NCBI GenBank assembly: GCA_043585095.1
Contig: CP121321.1
Location: 992,001 to 1,056,000 of the forward strand
Origin: JANQIO01 sp043585095
GTDB taxonomy: Bacteria; Pseudomonadota; Gammaproteobacteria; Pseudomonadales; Halieaceae
DNA: 64,000 nt
Direction of reading: 5' to 3'
The translations under genes and the position numbers were made by a program. The notes under the pieces were generated by a model that worked only from the letters and a program-made list of their open reading frames with translations, searched no databases and was not told the DNA's origin. This document shows positions 26,029 through 33,996 of the stretch, piece by piece; the stretch's first letter is position 1; every line of letters starts with the position of its first letter.

Positions 26029-26337
26029 ATGATGAATGACGGAAGCTTGGCAGGAAGCGAAATTCTGGAGATAAGCGAAGAAGATACTGAGGCAGTTTAC
26101 GGTGGACTCGTGCCACTTGCCGTTGCGGTGCCTATTGCCGCCTCAGCTGCAGTTGGTTACGCGGCAGACGGTTGGCGTGGAGCTGCGCATGGAGCTGTGT
26201 TTGCTGGAGCTACTATTGCCACCGGTGGCATCGCGGCAGCCACTTCGGGCTTCGTGAGCTTGAGCTGGCGGTTTAGACAATTTGGAGTAATCTTTGCTGG
26301 AGGCGCCACAACAAGAGCGTCCTGGTTACCTAACTAG
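26029..26337 (+). CDS. Double-glycine-leader bacteriocin/microcin-like precursor
   Basis: A 102-residue small protein. ATG 26029 follows AAGGAG (26015-26020) by 8 nt; earlier in-frame starts lack this. The leader reads EILEISEEDTEAVYGG: counting back from the GG, Ile is at -12, Ser at -11, Asp at -8 and Val at -4, close to the class II double-glycine leader consensus. The ~76-residue core is Gly/Ala-rich and hydrophobic (YAADGWRGAAHGAVFAGATI), with GxxxG patterns and no cysteine, like pore-forming class II peptides. No peptidase-exporter (C39 ABC) gene is in this window. The end overlaps the next gene by 44 bp. Activity is an inference. Confidence 0.6.
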   Translation: MMNDGSLAGSEILEISEEDTEAVYGGLVPLAVAVPIAASAAVGYAADGWRGAAHGAVFAGATIATGGIAAATSGFVSLSWRFRQFGVIFAGGATTRASWLPN

Positions 26338-26701
26338 CGGGTATGTTGCGTTGGCAAAGCGGAACTATTTCGTAGAATCCTTTTATGCGTCCTCTCTCTT
26401 TAAGATGTGGAGCGAAGAAGAGGAAGCCGAGTGGGAGAAAATTGCTGCTCGCGGGAGGGTCCATTTCGTTTTCTGGCATGGCGTCATTCGCTTTGGCGGG
26501 GCATGGTGTCTGCTGCTTATCACGATGATGCTGCTCAACGACGCCATTTATAACGCGACATGGCAGCGGATAGTAACGCTAAACCTGTTGATATGGTCTG
26601 TGGCGGGCTGGCTGCAAGGAGAGCTTGTTTGGAGCGCAACCAGGCTCGCCTATCAAAGACAGCTCGATAAGCAAAGCTTGCACATCAACAATGGTGGATA
26701 G
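26294..26701 (+). CDS. Small two-helix membrane protein, paralogue 1 (possible immunity protein)
   Basis: A 135-residue protein if started at TTG 26294, which has GGAG (26284-26287) at a good distance; ATG 26405 would give ~99 residues but lacks a ribosome-binding site. A cytoplasmic W-SEEEEAEWEKIAARGRVHF segment precedes two hydrophobic helices (GGAWCLLLITMMLL; LNLLIWSVAGWLQGELVW). It aligns along most of its length with the gene at 26807 (shared W-x-E/D-E, GR-H, HG/NG-GG, L-G-x-GEL-W-T). Such small two-helix proteins are widespread and uncharacterised. Overlap with the GG-leader peptide gene suggests a self-protection role, an inference. Confidence 0.65.
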   Translation: MLEAPQQERPGYLTSGYVALAKRNYFVESFYASSLFKMWSEEEEAEWEKIAARGRVHFVFWHGVIRFGGAWCLLLITMMLLNDAIYNATWQRIVTLNLLIWSVAGWLQGELVWSATRLAYQRQLDKQSLHINNGG

Positions 26702-26804
26702 CGCTCTGGTGGATAATGCGGAGCGCCTTGATGGCGCTATCCGTCCACTCGAAGGCACCTTCACTGCCGCCGGACTGCTCCTAGCGGCGATCAAAAGGGC
26801 CTGA
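26691..26804 (+). CDS. Candidate 37-residue peptide between the two paralogues
   Basis: An ATG at 26691 overlaps the preceding gene by 11 nt and opens a 37-codon frame ending 2 nt before the next start. The product begins MVDSALVDNAERLDG and ends in a hydrophobic/basic stretch TFTAAGLLLAAIKRA. There is no clear ribosome-binding site, so it would need translational coupling. Its fit between two genes argues for it; its length and lack of known relatives argue against. Confidence 0.25.
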   Translation: MVDSALVDNAERLDGAIRPLEGTFTAAGLLLAAIKRA

Positions 26805-26806
26805 CG

Positions 26807-27118
26807 ATGAAAGCTCATAACTTTTGTTCGCATTTTCGCCGGTGGACCGCCGATGAGAAAGCGCGCTGGGAATCCCTGAGCCAAAACGGCCGCATTCATT
26901 ATGTCATCGTGAACGGAATTGTGATGTACGGCGGCTTCTGCGCGGTAGGCTGGAATCTGCTTTGGGATCTCTCTTATGGAGAGGCTCTGGCCTTTGATAA
27001 GGCCTTTTGGCGAACAGTTCCCTTGTGGTTGCTTGGGGGCTATGTCTACGGCGAACTCACCTGGTGGGGCACCTCCCGGTCCTACGCAGAACGCTTTGGT
27101 GAATCCACCGACCAGTAA
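26807..27118 (+). CDS. Small two-helix membrane protein, paralogue 2
   Basis: A 103-residue protein beginning MKAHNFCSHFRRW. It has the same plan as the protein encoded 100 bp upstream: an acidic N-terminal W-TADEKARWESLSQNGRIHY, then two hydrophobic helices (YGGFCAVGWNLLW and VPLWLLGGYVYGELTWWG) and a short hydrophilic tail. Tandem duplication of this type downstream of a bacteriocin-like gene could give two immunity or partner proteins, but the family also occurs widely without such neighbours. A weak AGGG precedes ATG 26807. Confidence 0.75.
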   Translation: MKAHNFCSHFRRWTADEKARWESLSQNGRIHYVIVNGIVMYGGFCAVGWNLLWDLSYGEALAFDKAFWRTVPLWLLGGYVYGELTWWGTSRSYAERFGESTDQ

Positions 27119-27235
27119 GGTCATCCGGTCTTCTGCGCCGCTTTCTCCTGTGTATACTGAGCGCGCATTATTGGAAGGCCCGCGCACTATTCAGGGCCCA
27201 GAGGGGTTGCAACAACCCGGTAACAGGAGAGAACT

Positions 27236-27610
27236 ATGTACAGTCACATCATGGTCGGCGCTAACGACATTGCCGAATCCAAAGCGTTCTACGATGCCAT
27301 TCTAGGTGAGCTAGGCATTCCAGAGGGCGTTATAGACGAGAAGGGCCGCGTATTCTGGATAACAGATACCGGTATTTTCTCCATTACCAAGCCTATCGAC
27401 GGGCAGCCTGCCACGGCGGGCAACGGCAGCACGGTTGGCTTCGCCGCGGCGAGTCAGGAGCAGGGCAATGCATGGCATGCAGCGGGCTTGGCCAACGGCG
27501 GCACCGCCTGTGAAGATCCCCCGGGCGTGCGCGACGGCGATATGCCGATGTATCTAGCGTACTTGCGCGATCCATCGGGTAATAAAGTCTGCGCGCTGCT
27601 TCGCGTCTGA
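27236..27610 (+). CDS. VOC-family (glyoxalase/bleomycin-resistance fold) protein
   Basis: A 124-residue vicinal-oxygen-chelate protein. It begins MYSHIMVGANDIAESKAFYD, the usual first beta-alpha unit with the metal-ligand His4, and ends MYLAYLRDPSGNKVCALLRV, the family's conserved last strands. AGGAG precedes ATG 27236 and an intrinsic terminator follows. Many relatives are annotated as lactoylglutathione lyase-like without proof; the substrate is not predictable. Confidence 0.92.
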   Translation: MYSHIMVGANDIAESKAFYDAILGELGIPEGVIDEKGRVFWITDTGIFSITKPIDGQPATAGNGSTVGFAAASQEQGNAWHAAGLANGGTACEDPPGVRDGDMPMYLAYLRDPSGNKVCALLRV

Positions 27611-27646
27611 CGGAGAGCTCGCGCGATACGCTTTGTGCATTATAAG

Positions 27647-27670
27647 GCCGGCAGCGATGCCGGCTTTTTT
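27647..27670 (+). terminator. Rho-independent terminator of the VOC gene
   Basis: GCCGGCA (27647-27653) pairs with TGCCGGC (27658-27664) around a GCGA loop, followed by six T residues. Confidence 0.9.
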
Positions 27671-27711
27671 GTTTTTGACGACCGGTTTTCACGCAGGAGC
27701 AATAGTGCGTT

Positions 27712-27897
27712 ATGGCTGACGTTCTGCCTTTCAAGAAAAAGTCCCTCAAGGAGAAACACCGCGGTAACACGCTGTGCCGCAATGGCCACCACAAATGGGC
27801 GGTAGAGAGCGAAAAGCGATTTGACGTGAAGCAGGGAAAGCTGGTGACCAGCTATCGCTGTGAACGCTGTGGGAAAACTAAAAACAAAGCGCTGTAG
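27712..27897 (+). CDS. Small zinc-ribbon-like protein
   Basis: A 61-residue basic protein with a likely metal site made of CRNGHHKW near residue 22 and YRCERCGKTK near residue 48 (one Cys plus His residues, then CxxC). The pattern KQGKLVTSYRCERCG is, to my knowledge, conserved among short uncharacterised gammaproteobacterial proteins. It could bind RNA or protein through a zinc ribbon. It stands alone, convergent with the nucleoside hydrolase gene. Confidence 0.8.
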   Translation: MADVLPFKKKSLKEKHRGNTLCRNGHHKWAVESEKRFDVKQGKLVTSYRCERCGKTKNKAL

Positions 27898-27984
27898 CAG
27901 CGCGTAAACGCAAGCAGCTCCAAGCGCCTGGGCTCGGGCGTCTAACTCGAGCACCGCTCATTTAATTCGTTGCTCTGGGCGCCG

Positions 27985-29148
27985 CTAACGTGTCAGCGCA
28001 TCCGTAAAGGCTGCAAATACTTTATCAGCATTGGTTTTCATGCAGACTTTAGTCACTGCCGGACCATCGTAGTCGATAACTTGTCCTGCGTTCGCCACCT
28101 TGAGGTGCCGCCGTTGGGTTCCTGCGGCGTTGAGAGGCGGCATGGTCAGATCGGAACTCTTGAGATAAGGCGCGTCACCGGCGAACTCCATAGCCGCCGT
28201 CACCGGTATCGAAGGGCCTTCGCAGAGAGAGGCATCCGCTGCGACCACCGCGGCCATTACGTCCCAGAAGTAGTATTCATTGGTATCGATAAACCAGCGG
28301 TTTTTATCAAAGACTTGATCCACAAACTCCGATACCGGCCCGCTCACCCTGGCTTTGAAGCCGTCCGCGAACGGATGCGTTATCAGTACGGTGTTGGTGA
28401 CATCCAGCCCCACCATGACTTTTGCTAAGCCCTCTGTTTCCAGGACTTGCTGTGTCGCTAAAGGGTCGATGTAGTAGTTCCACTCCGAGACGGTGTTTGG
28501 GTTATCCGGGGTGAACTTGGGCACGATGATATTGCCCGGCGCCTTATAACTGCCGCCCATCATGATCAGCTCGCTGACTTTTTCGCGATCGTCGGGGTGG
28601 CGCTCAAGCCACTGGGCGATATTTGTCAGCGGGCCTACAGCCACAACGGCGACAGGGTGCTGGCTTTCGGATAAAACCTTGTGAATCAGCTCTACCGCAT
28701 GCCCGTCGGACGGCGTATTGGCAACCGGCGCAGGCAGCCACTGGCCGACGTCAATACCGGAAAGCGTGTCTGAATCGACCTGCCACTGCGTAGGAAATAC
28801 CAAATAGCCTTCCAATGGATAGTCATCGCCGCAAGCCACTGGCGTGTCCGTTTGACCCGCCAGCGCCAGCAGGTTGCGGGCATTATCAATTGCTGGCTGG
28901 CAGTGAGCTTCACCGCTGCCGGACACCGTAACGGCAACAACATCTGTGCTCGGTTCTGCGATCAGATAAAGCAGCCCCAGCCAGTCGTCAATCGCCATAT
29001 CCGTGTCGTAAATGATTGACCGCGCTTCCGGCTTGGCCTGCGCCAGCGGTGCCATTAGCGTGGCGACAAGAAAGAGGGCGGCCGCGAGCGTTAACGTAAG
29101 TCTAAGCCAAAAAGGTTGGTATGGGCCGGGGGCGCTAGAAACACGCAT
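27985..29148 (-). CDS. Secreted nucleoside hydrolase-like protein
   Basis: A 387-residue member of the inosine-uridine-preferring nucleoside hydrolase family with an N-terminal signal peptide or anchor (LTLAAALFLVATLMAPLAQA). The Ca2+-binding Asp cluster is present as IIYDTDMAIDDWLGLLY, together with LAVGPLTNIA-like VVAVGPLTNIAQWLE and MMGGSY. Near the C-terminus the usual His-Asp-P motif is replaced by FWDVMAA, seen in a secreted subgroup, so activity on classical nucleosides is uncertain. It may work in the periplasm on nucleosides or related N-glycosides. Confidence 0.88.
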   Translation of the reverse strand: MRVSSAPGPYQPFWLRLTLTLAAALFLVATLMAPLAQAKPEARSIIYDTDMAIDDWLGLLYLIAEPSTDVVAVTVSGSGEAHCQPAIDNARNLLALAGQTDTPVACGDDYPLEGYLVFPTQWQVDSDTLSGIDVGQWLPAPVANTPSDGHAVELIHKVLSESQHPVAVVAVGPLTNIAQWLERHPDDREKVSELIMMGGSYKAPGNIIVPKFTPDNPNTVSEWNYYIDPLATQQVLETEGLAKVMVGLDVTNTVLITHPFADGFKARVSGPVSEFVDQVFDKNRWFIDTNEYYFWDVMAAVVAADASLCEGPSIPVTAAMEFAGDAPYLKSSDLTMPPLNAAGTQRRHLKVANAGQVIDYDGPAVTKVCMKTNADKVFAAFTDALTR

Positions 29149-29360
29149 ATGAGATGACTCACTTCAAATGATTTTTCTCAGTCTAGCGACTCTTGCCGTT
29201 TCCCTCTAGCTCTAGTGGTGTTTTCAAGACGAACCCTGACGGGTAGTGAAGCATCAGCGGTGCATCGACGGTGCGAATAGCGTTTGAGTGTTGCGAGGCG
29301 CTCGCGAATTGAGCCGCAATCTTTTAGTCTGTGCGCCTGAATTGGACCCCAGGACTACTC

Positions 29361-30173
29361 ATGAGCCGCCCGGTATACAACGCGACTGTACAAGCCTTTA
29401 CACACAATCTGAAAAACCTCGCTGCTATGTTGCGCCGCGCCAAACGGGAAGCAAAGAGCCGAGGCATTGACGAAAGCGTGATAATGACGGCCCGCCTGGC
29501 GCCGGACATGCTGCCCCTCACTGCACAGGTGATGATGGCCTGCGATCATGCCAAGGGTTGCTCTGCGCGGCTGGCGGGCGTCACGCCACCTTCATTTGAT
29601 GATGATCAGGCGACGTTTGCTGAGCTTGAAGGGCGCATCAAGCAGACAGTCAGTTTTATTCGCAGCCTCAAGGTGCCTCAATTTGAGGGCGCCGATACGC
29701 GCGAGATACTGCTGCATTTGCCGGTCGGTAAGCTGCGTTTTAACGGAGCGGATTACCTCAACAATTGGGCCATGCCGAATTTCTACTTTCACCTCACCAC
29801 GGTTTACGCAATTCTCCGTCATAACGGTGTGGGTATTGGTAAGGCGGATTATCTGGGCAAGGTGCCCGGTGCGGTGGCGAGCGGGCCGATCGCAAAGATG
29901 ATGGGGCTGTCGGTTGATGCCGGCAAGGCCGCGCCGAAGAAGCGCGCTGCAAAGAAAACAAGTACTAAAGCAGCGACACGGAAGACAAAGGCAAGCAAGG
30001 CCGCACCGAAGAAAGCAGCCAGCAAGACTGCATCCGCCAAAAAAGCATCAGCGAAGAAAGCCGTCAAAAAGAAGCCTACCGCTAAGGCGAGGGCAAAGCC
30101 CGCCGCCAAGCGGTATTTGGCGAAAACCACTAACCAAAAGCCGGTCGCTGGCACTCGGCCAAATAAAAAGTAG
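29361..30173 (+). CDS. DUF1993 (DinB-like) protein with histone-H1-like tail
   Basis: A 270-residue protein. Residues 1-~190 match DUF1993, a DinB-like four-helix bundle: TVQAFTHNLKNLAAMLRRAK, a DMLPLTAQVMMACDHAKGCS segment, and NFYFHLTTVYAILRHNGVGI at its end. Residues ~193-270 form a low-complexity Ala/Lys-rich tail (KKRAAKKTSTKAATRKTKAS) of the histone-H1/AlgP type. DUF1993 proteins are usually only ~170 residues, so the tail is an addition. It should bind nucleic acid or another polyanion. ATG 29361 is preferred over the upstream frame start at 29331. Confidence 0.88.
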   Translation: MSRPVYNATVQAFTHNLKNLAAMLRRAKREAKSRGIDESVIMTARLAPDMLPLTAQVMMACDHAKGCSARLAGVTPPSFDDDQATFAELEGRIKQTVSFIRSLKVPQFEGADTREILLHLPVGKLRFNGADYLNNWAMPNFYFHLTTVYAILRHNGVGIGKADYLGKVPGAVASGPIAKMMGLSVDAGKAAPKKRAAKKTSTKAATRKTKASKAAPKKAASKTASAKKASAKKAVKKKPTAKARAKPAAKRYLAKTTNQKPVAGTRPNKK

Positions 30174-30194
30174 TCACCACTGGCGCTTCGGCGA

Positions 30195-30217
30195 GTCGTC
30201 ACGCACAAGGTGACGAC
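30195..30217. other. Hairpin downstream of the DUF1993 gene
   Basis: GTCGTCAC (30195-30202) and GTGACGAC (30210-30217) form an 8-bp perfect stem with a 7-nt loop between convergent genes. There is no T run on either strand, so it is not a classical terminator. Confidence 0.5.
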
Positions 30218-30271
30218 CTGCAATAGCACAGTGCTGTCTTTCTTGTGAGCCGCAGATCTAAACTCGCTCGT

Positions 30272-31081
30272 TCACTCCAGCCAGTCAGGCCAGTCTTGCG
30301 TCACGGAGCCGCTCCACTTTGGTGCTCGGCGCTCGAACCACGCCTTGCCGCCTTCGCTCGCGTCGGCCTGCTGCATGCTGTGGTGCAAGGCGCGGGTTTC
30401 CACTGCGATCATTTCAGATAGATTGATATCCATCCCCTGCCAGAGCAGCCGCTTGTGTAAACCCATGATCAGGGGCGCGCAGTTGGATGCCATGTCCTCA
30501 GCGATTTCGAGGGCGGTATCCAACACTTTATCGGCCGCCACAACACGCGATGCCAGCCCCCACTCAGCCGCCTCCTTGCCACTCAGGCGAGGTGCCCGCA
30601 CTAGCATTTCAAAAGCACGTTCGAAACCAATGAGTTTTGGTAAAACGTGCTCCATGGCAAAGTCAGCGACGACGCCTCGACGGTTTTGCAGGAAGCCGTA
30701 CTTGGCGTCCTCGGCAAAGATTCGCATGTCGGCCTGCATTGCAATGCTTAGCCCTACGCCAATGGCGTGGCCGTTGCAGGCAGCAATCACCGGCTTTCGT
30801 ACGTCCCAAGCCTGGCAGGACAGGGGGCAGGAACTGAAGTCCGTTTCGGCCTCGGCAAAAGCCTCGCCACCGTCGGAAAGATCTGCACCGGCACAGAAAG
30901 ACGCTCCGCTGCCGGTTACGACGACCACCTTGATTGCATCATTCTGATCACATTCCCGATAGGCCTCACCCAAAGCTGTCATCATGGCTTCGGTCAGCGT
31001 GTTGTGCGCATCCGGGCGGTTGAAGGTGATAATTGCTACGCCATTTCTTACGCGTAGAGTGGTTTCATTTTGAGCTGCCAC
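30272..31081 (-). CDS. Enoyl-CoA hydratase/isomerase family protein
   Basis: A 269-residue crotonase. It shows AIITFNRPDAHNTLTEAMM, the oxyanion-hole segment SGASFCAGADLSDGG, the second oxyanion segment KPVIAACNGHAIGVGLSIAM, and LIGFERAFEMLVRAPRLSGKEA. The position that usually carries the first catalytic Glu appears as Gln (KYGFLQNRRGVVADF), while the second Glu (in FEML) is kept. It may therefore be an isomerase, hydrolase or specialised hydratase rather than a standard beta-oxidation enzyme. It is a single gene. Confidence 0.9.
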   Translation of the reverse strand: MAAQNETTLRVRNGVAIITFNRPDAHNTLTEAMMTALGEAYRECDQNDAIKVVVVTGSGASFCAGADLSDGGEAFAEAETDFSSCPLSCQAWDVRKPVIAACNGHAIGVGLSIAMQADMRIFAEDAKYGFLQNRRGVVADFAMEHVLPKLIGFERAFEMLVRAPRLSGKEAAEWGLASRVVAADKVLDTALEIAEDMASNCAPLIMGLHKRLLWQGMDINLSEMIAVETRALHHSMQQADASEGGKAWFERRAPKWSGSVTQDWPDWLE

Positions 31082-31284
31082 AGCACATTCTCACTGAAGT
31101 ATGCGGCTAATATAGCGAGCGTCTCTGGCTTTGTAACCTGCTGCGGCAAAAGCTGTGTTGCTAATAGAGCTGGAGTCCTAAGCCGCATAACACTACCCCG
31201 AACTAAATTCAGAAGAGCTGATCGCGTCAAGCAGTCAGATCCACTGCAGCGTGTTGCTGGCGGGCTCGGGCTGAACGCAGAAAG

Positions 31285-32022
31285 TTAATAATGATCGCGT
31301 GAAATGACCTGCGCATCACTACTGGTAAATGCCAGGCGCTTTGTCTGGCTTTCTGTCAGCGTTCTGCTAGCTCCTGGAGGCAGATTTTTATCCAGTTGTA
31401 GCGACCCCACGGCAATACGATGGATACTCAACACTTTGTTGTCAAAGCGCCCAAACATACGTTTGATTTGATGGTAGCGTCCCTCTGTTAGTGCGACTTC
31501 TGCATGATAGTCGCCCAACATGGTGAGTTCGGCCGGTAGCGTGGTGATGTCTTCATAGGCGAAATGCATGCCTTCGCGAAAAGCGTCAACGTACTCCGGA
31601 GTAATCGGTTTCTCGACCTGCACTCGGTACCGTTTGAGGAGCTTTGAGTCCGGGTGAGATAGCCGGCGGGACCACTGTCCGTCATTTGTGAGCAAAATCA
31701 GGCCGGTTGAATTGAAGTCCAGCCTGCCGACAATATGCAGTTCCTGTTTCCAGGGCTGATCGAGGAGATCGACAACGGTTGTGTGCTCAAGGTCTCTTGT
31801 GGCGCTGACAACACCGCGGGGTTTGTTCAGCATGACGTAGCGTGGTAAGCGCGCTTGTGTTGCTTTGCCATCACAATGCACCACGCTAAAGGGGGTAATC
31901 ACCTGATGGATGGCGCTGGCGGGCCGACCGTCGACTGTGACGCGCCCCTGCGCCAGCAAGTGCCGCACATCCCGGCGATTGATGCTCAGGGCGTTGCTGA
32001 GATGACGGTCAAGACGTGGCAT
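31285..32022 (-). CDS. rsuA: 16S rRNA pseudouridine synthase RsuA
   Basis: A 245-residue RsuA/RluB-family enzyme. The N-terminal S4 RNA-binding domain (RLDRHLSNALSINRRDVRHL) is followed by the catalytic domain with GRLDFNSTGLILLTNDGQWS (catalytic Asp), PRYVMLNKPRGVVSAT and the C-terminal GRYHQIKRMFGRF. KLLKRYRVQVEKPI and GRYHQIKRMF are closest to RsuA, which modifies U516 of 16S rRNA. It has no obvious operon partner. Confidence 0.9.
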   Translation of the reverse strand: MPRLDRHLSNALSINRRDVRHLLAQGRVTVDGRPASAIHQVITPFSVVHCDGKATQARLPRYVMLNKPRGVVSATRDLEHTTVVDLLDQPWKQELHIVGRLDFNSTGLILLTNDGQWSRRLSHPDSKLLKRYRVQVEKPITPEYVDAFREGMHFAYEDITTLPAELTMLGDYHAEVALTEGRYHQIKRMFGRFDNKVLSIHRIAVGSLQLDKNLPPGASRTLTESQTKRLAFTSSDAQVISRDHY

Positions 32023-32062
32023 AAGAGACTAATCTAGCAAAGCTTGCTGCTGAACAATGGCT

Positions 32063-32917
32063 TCAGCTTGTGTAGCCGTCGCTGGTCGGCAAGCTTGCTG
32101 ATTTTTTCGCTTTAGGTTCAAGGCCTATATGGACCTCAAAGTCGGTGAGCAGGTTAAAGCCAAAGGCATTGCTGATAGCGACATCGGCGGCATCGCGGCC
32201 GCGAGCAATCAAGATGCGTCCCGCCAGGTGCACATTGTTGCGTGGGTCGAAAACGTACCAGTGCCCGTCCAGATAGGCTTCAAACCATGCGGCGAAGTCC
32301 AGCTCGTCCTCGGGCAGGGCGTTATTGATATTCGGCACATAGCCCGAGCAGTATCGCGCCGGTATATTCATACAGCGGCAGAGCGTGACGCCTAAATGTG
32401 CGTAGTCGCGACATACTCCGGTTTTTTCTTTGAACGCTTCTGCCGCAGTTTTGGTAACGCGTGCAAAGCCGTGTCCGTAGGTCAGGTGCTGGTGCACGAA
32501 ATCACAGATCGCCTGCACGCGCTGCCATCCGAAGGGTGCGCTGGAAAACAGGTTCCAGGCATCGTTCATGAGGATGTCCGTTTCGCAGTAGCGGCTGCCG
32601 AGCAGGTAGGTCAGTACTTCGTCCGGTAAATCCTCCACGGCGAGCTGATGGGCGTCGCGGTTGGTGACGTCCAGTTCACCATCGTCGCGGATGATTCCCT
32701 CGGTAAATATTCGGGTGCGGCCCTCTGGTAGCACCAGTCGGGTGATCCAGTTGCCAAAGACATCCCGGAAGCTGTGCTGTGGCAGCGCGGGATCAGTTTT
32801 TACATAGTCGGGCTGCACAAGGTCAGAGGCGCGGGAGGCGTGTACATGCAAGGTCAGCAGCATCGGAGTTGGCTGATGACACTCGTATTCCATGTCGTAG
32901 CCAAAATGAAGTTCCAT
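32063..32917 (-). CDS. Transglutaminase-like protein, catalytic His replaced by Ala
   Basis: A 284-residue protein with an N-terminal beta-domain (FGYDMEYECHQPTPMLLTL) and a transglutaminase-fold core. The nucleophile region is intact in TGVCRDYAHLGVTLCRCMNI. The region that usually carries the catalytic His (DFHAWFEAYL-type) reads ELDFAAWFEAYLDGHWYVFD, with Ala in that position; the later Asp (VFDPRNN) is kept. Related proteobacterial proteins often vary at this His, so it may be a non-catalytic or altered peptidase. ATG 32917 is preferred; the frame start at 32956 adds no conserved residues. Confidence 0.88.
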   Translation of the reverse strand: MELHFGYDMEYECHQPTPMLLTLHVHASRASDLVQPDYVKTDPALPQHSFRDVFGNWITRLVLPEGRTRIFTEGIIRDDGELDVTNRDAHQLAVEDLPDEVLTYLLGSRYCETDILMNDAWNLFSSAPFGWQRVQAICDFVHQHLTYGHGFARVTKTAAEAFKEKTGVCRDYAHLGVTLCRCMNIPARYCSGYVPNINNALPEDELDFAAWFEAYLDGHWYVFDPRNNVHLAGRILIARGRDAADVAISNAFGFNLLTDFEVHIGLEPKAKKSASLPTSDGYTS

Positions 32918-33015
32918 GGGTAACCCCGTTTTTGTGTGTGGTGTGTGATGCCGCATGCCAGACGATGCGAAAGAAGCGTTTGCACGCTAACGTATACAGT
33001 GTATCGCGTTGAGGC

Positions 33016-33876
33016 CTACAGCGGGTCGTCTTCTTCCGCCCGCAGACGTTCCTGGCGTTTTTCTTCCTCTGCCAACACATCACGGATCTCCTCAAGAACC
33101 GCATCAACGTCGGCTTCACTGTCTGCTGCCACGTAATCGCCCTGCAGAGGAGACTCTGGTTGCAGGACGCCGTCCTCATACAGCGCCCAGATTTCTTCCG
33201 CATACAATCGCCCCAATAAGTCCGGAGCGAATTGGCCGTAATAGCTCGTCATTTTGTTGACGTCTCGCTGCAGCATGGCAAAGGCATGGTTGTTGGCAGC
33301 CGCATCTACTGCCTGGGGCAGGTCGATAATCACTGGGCCGTATTCGTCTACCAGAACGTTGAACTCGGATAGATCGCCATGTACCAGTCCGGCACAGAGC
33401 ATGCGAACTACATAGCGCATCATCGTGGCGTGATCTTCCAGCGCCTGTTGCTCGGTCAATGTGACTTCACTTAAACGCGGCGCCACCGCGCCATCTTCTT
33501 CCGTTATCAGCTCCATCAGCAGGACGCCGTCAAAGCAGCCGTAGGGTTGCGGCACGCGCACCTCAGCGGCGGCTAGCTTGTACAGGGCGTCTACCTCCGC
33601 GTTGTGCCAGGCTTCCTCCTGTTGTTGGCGACCAAACTTGGAGCGCTTTTCCATGGCGCGAGCGCGGCGAGAGTTGCGTACTTTGCGGCCCTCTTGATAT
33701 TGCACCGCTTGCTTAAAACTGCGCTTTTGAATTTCCTTGTAGACCTTGGCGCAGCGTATCTCGTCGCCGCAGCGAACTGCATAGACAGTCGCTTCTTTGC
33801 CGCTCATCAATTGGCGCAGCACTTCGTCGACAAGACCGTCTTCGACAAGGGGTTTTATGCGTGCCGGGGTTTTCAT
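33016..33876 (-). CDS. RIO1-family atypical protein kinase
   Basis: A 286-residue kinase of the RIO family. It has the P-loop-like SGKEATVYAVRCGDEIRCAK with the ATP-binding Lys, the catalytic loop LVHGDLSEFNVLVDEYGPVI (Asp and Asn), and the metal-binding IIDLPQAVD. Bacterial RIO proteins of this length are known in gammaproteobacteria; the eukaryotic relatives act in ribosome maturation, but the bacterial target is unknown. The C-terminal ~50 residues are acidic and charged (ADSEADVDAVLEEIRDVL). It is transcribed leftwards toward the transglutaminase-like gene with a 98-bp gap. Confidence 0.93.
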   Translation of the reverse strand: MKTPARIKPLVEDGLVDEVLRQLMSGKEATVYAVRCGDEIRCAKVYKEIQKRSFKQAVQYQEGRKVRNSRRARAMEKRSKFGRQQQEEAWHNAEVDALYKLAAAEVRVPQPYGCFDGVLLMELITEEDGAVAPRLSEVTLTEQQALEDHATMMRYVVRMLCAGLVHGDLSEFNVLVDEYGPVIIDLPQAVDAAANNHAFAMLQRDVNKMTSYYGQFAPDLLGRLYAEEIWALYEDGVLQPESPLQGDYVAADSEADVDAVLEEIRDVLAEEEKRQERLRAEEDDPL

Positions 33877-33996
33877 TTTTTCCTTAAGCCTTAGCTGCGC
33901 GCTGATGGGTGGCGAGCACTATTCGGCTTGTTTGTTTTGGCGTCATGGCGACAGTGTACTGGTGTTCGAGCGGCGATAGGGGACAGGCTATCGTAT

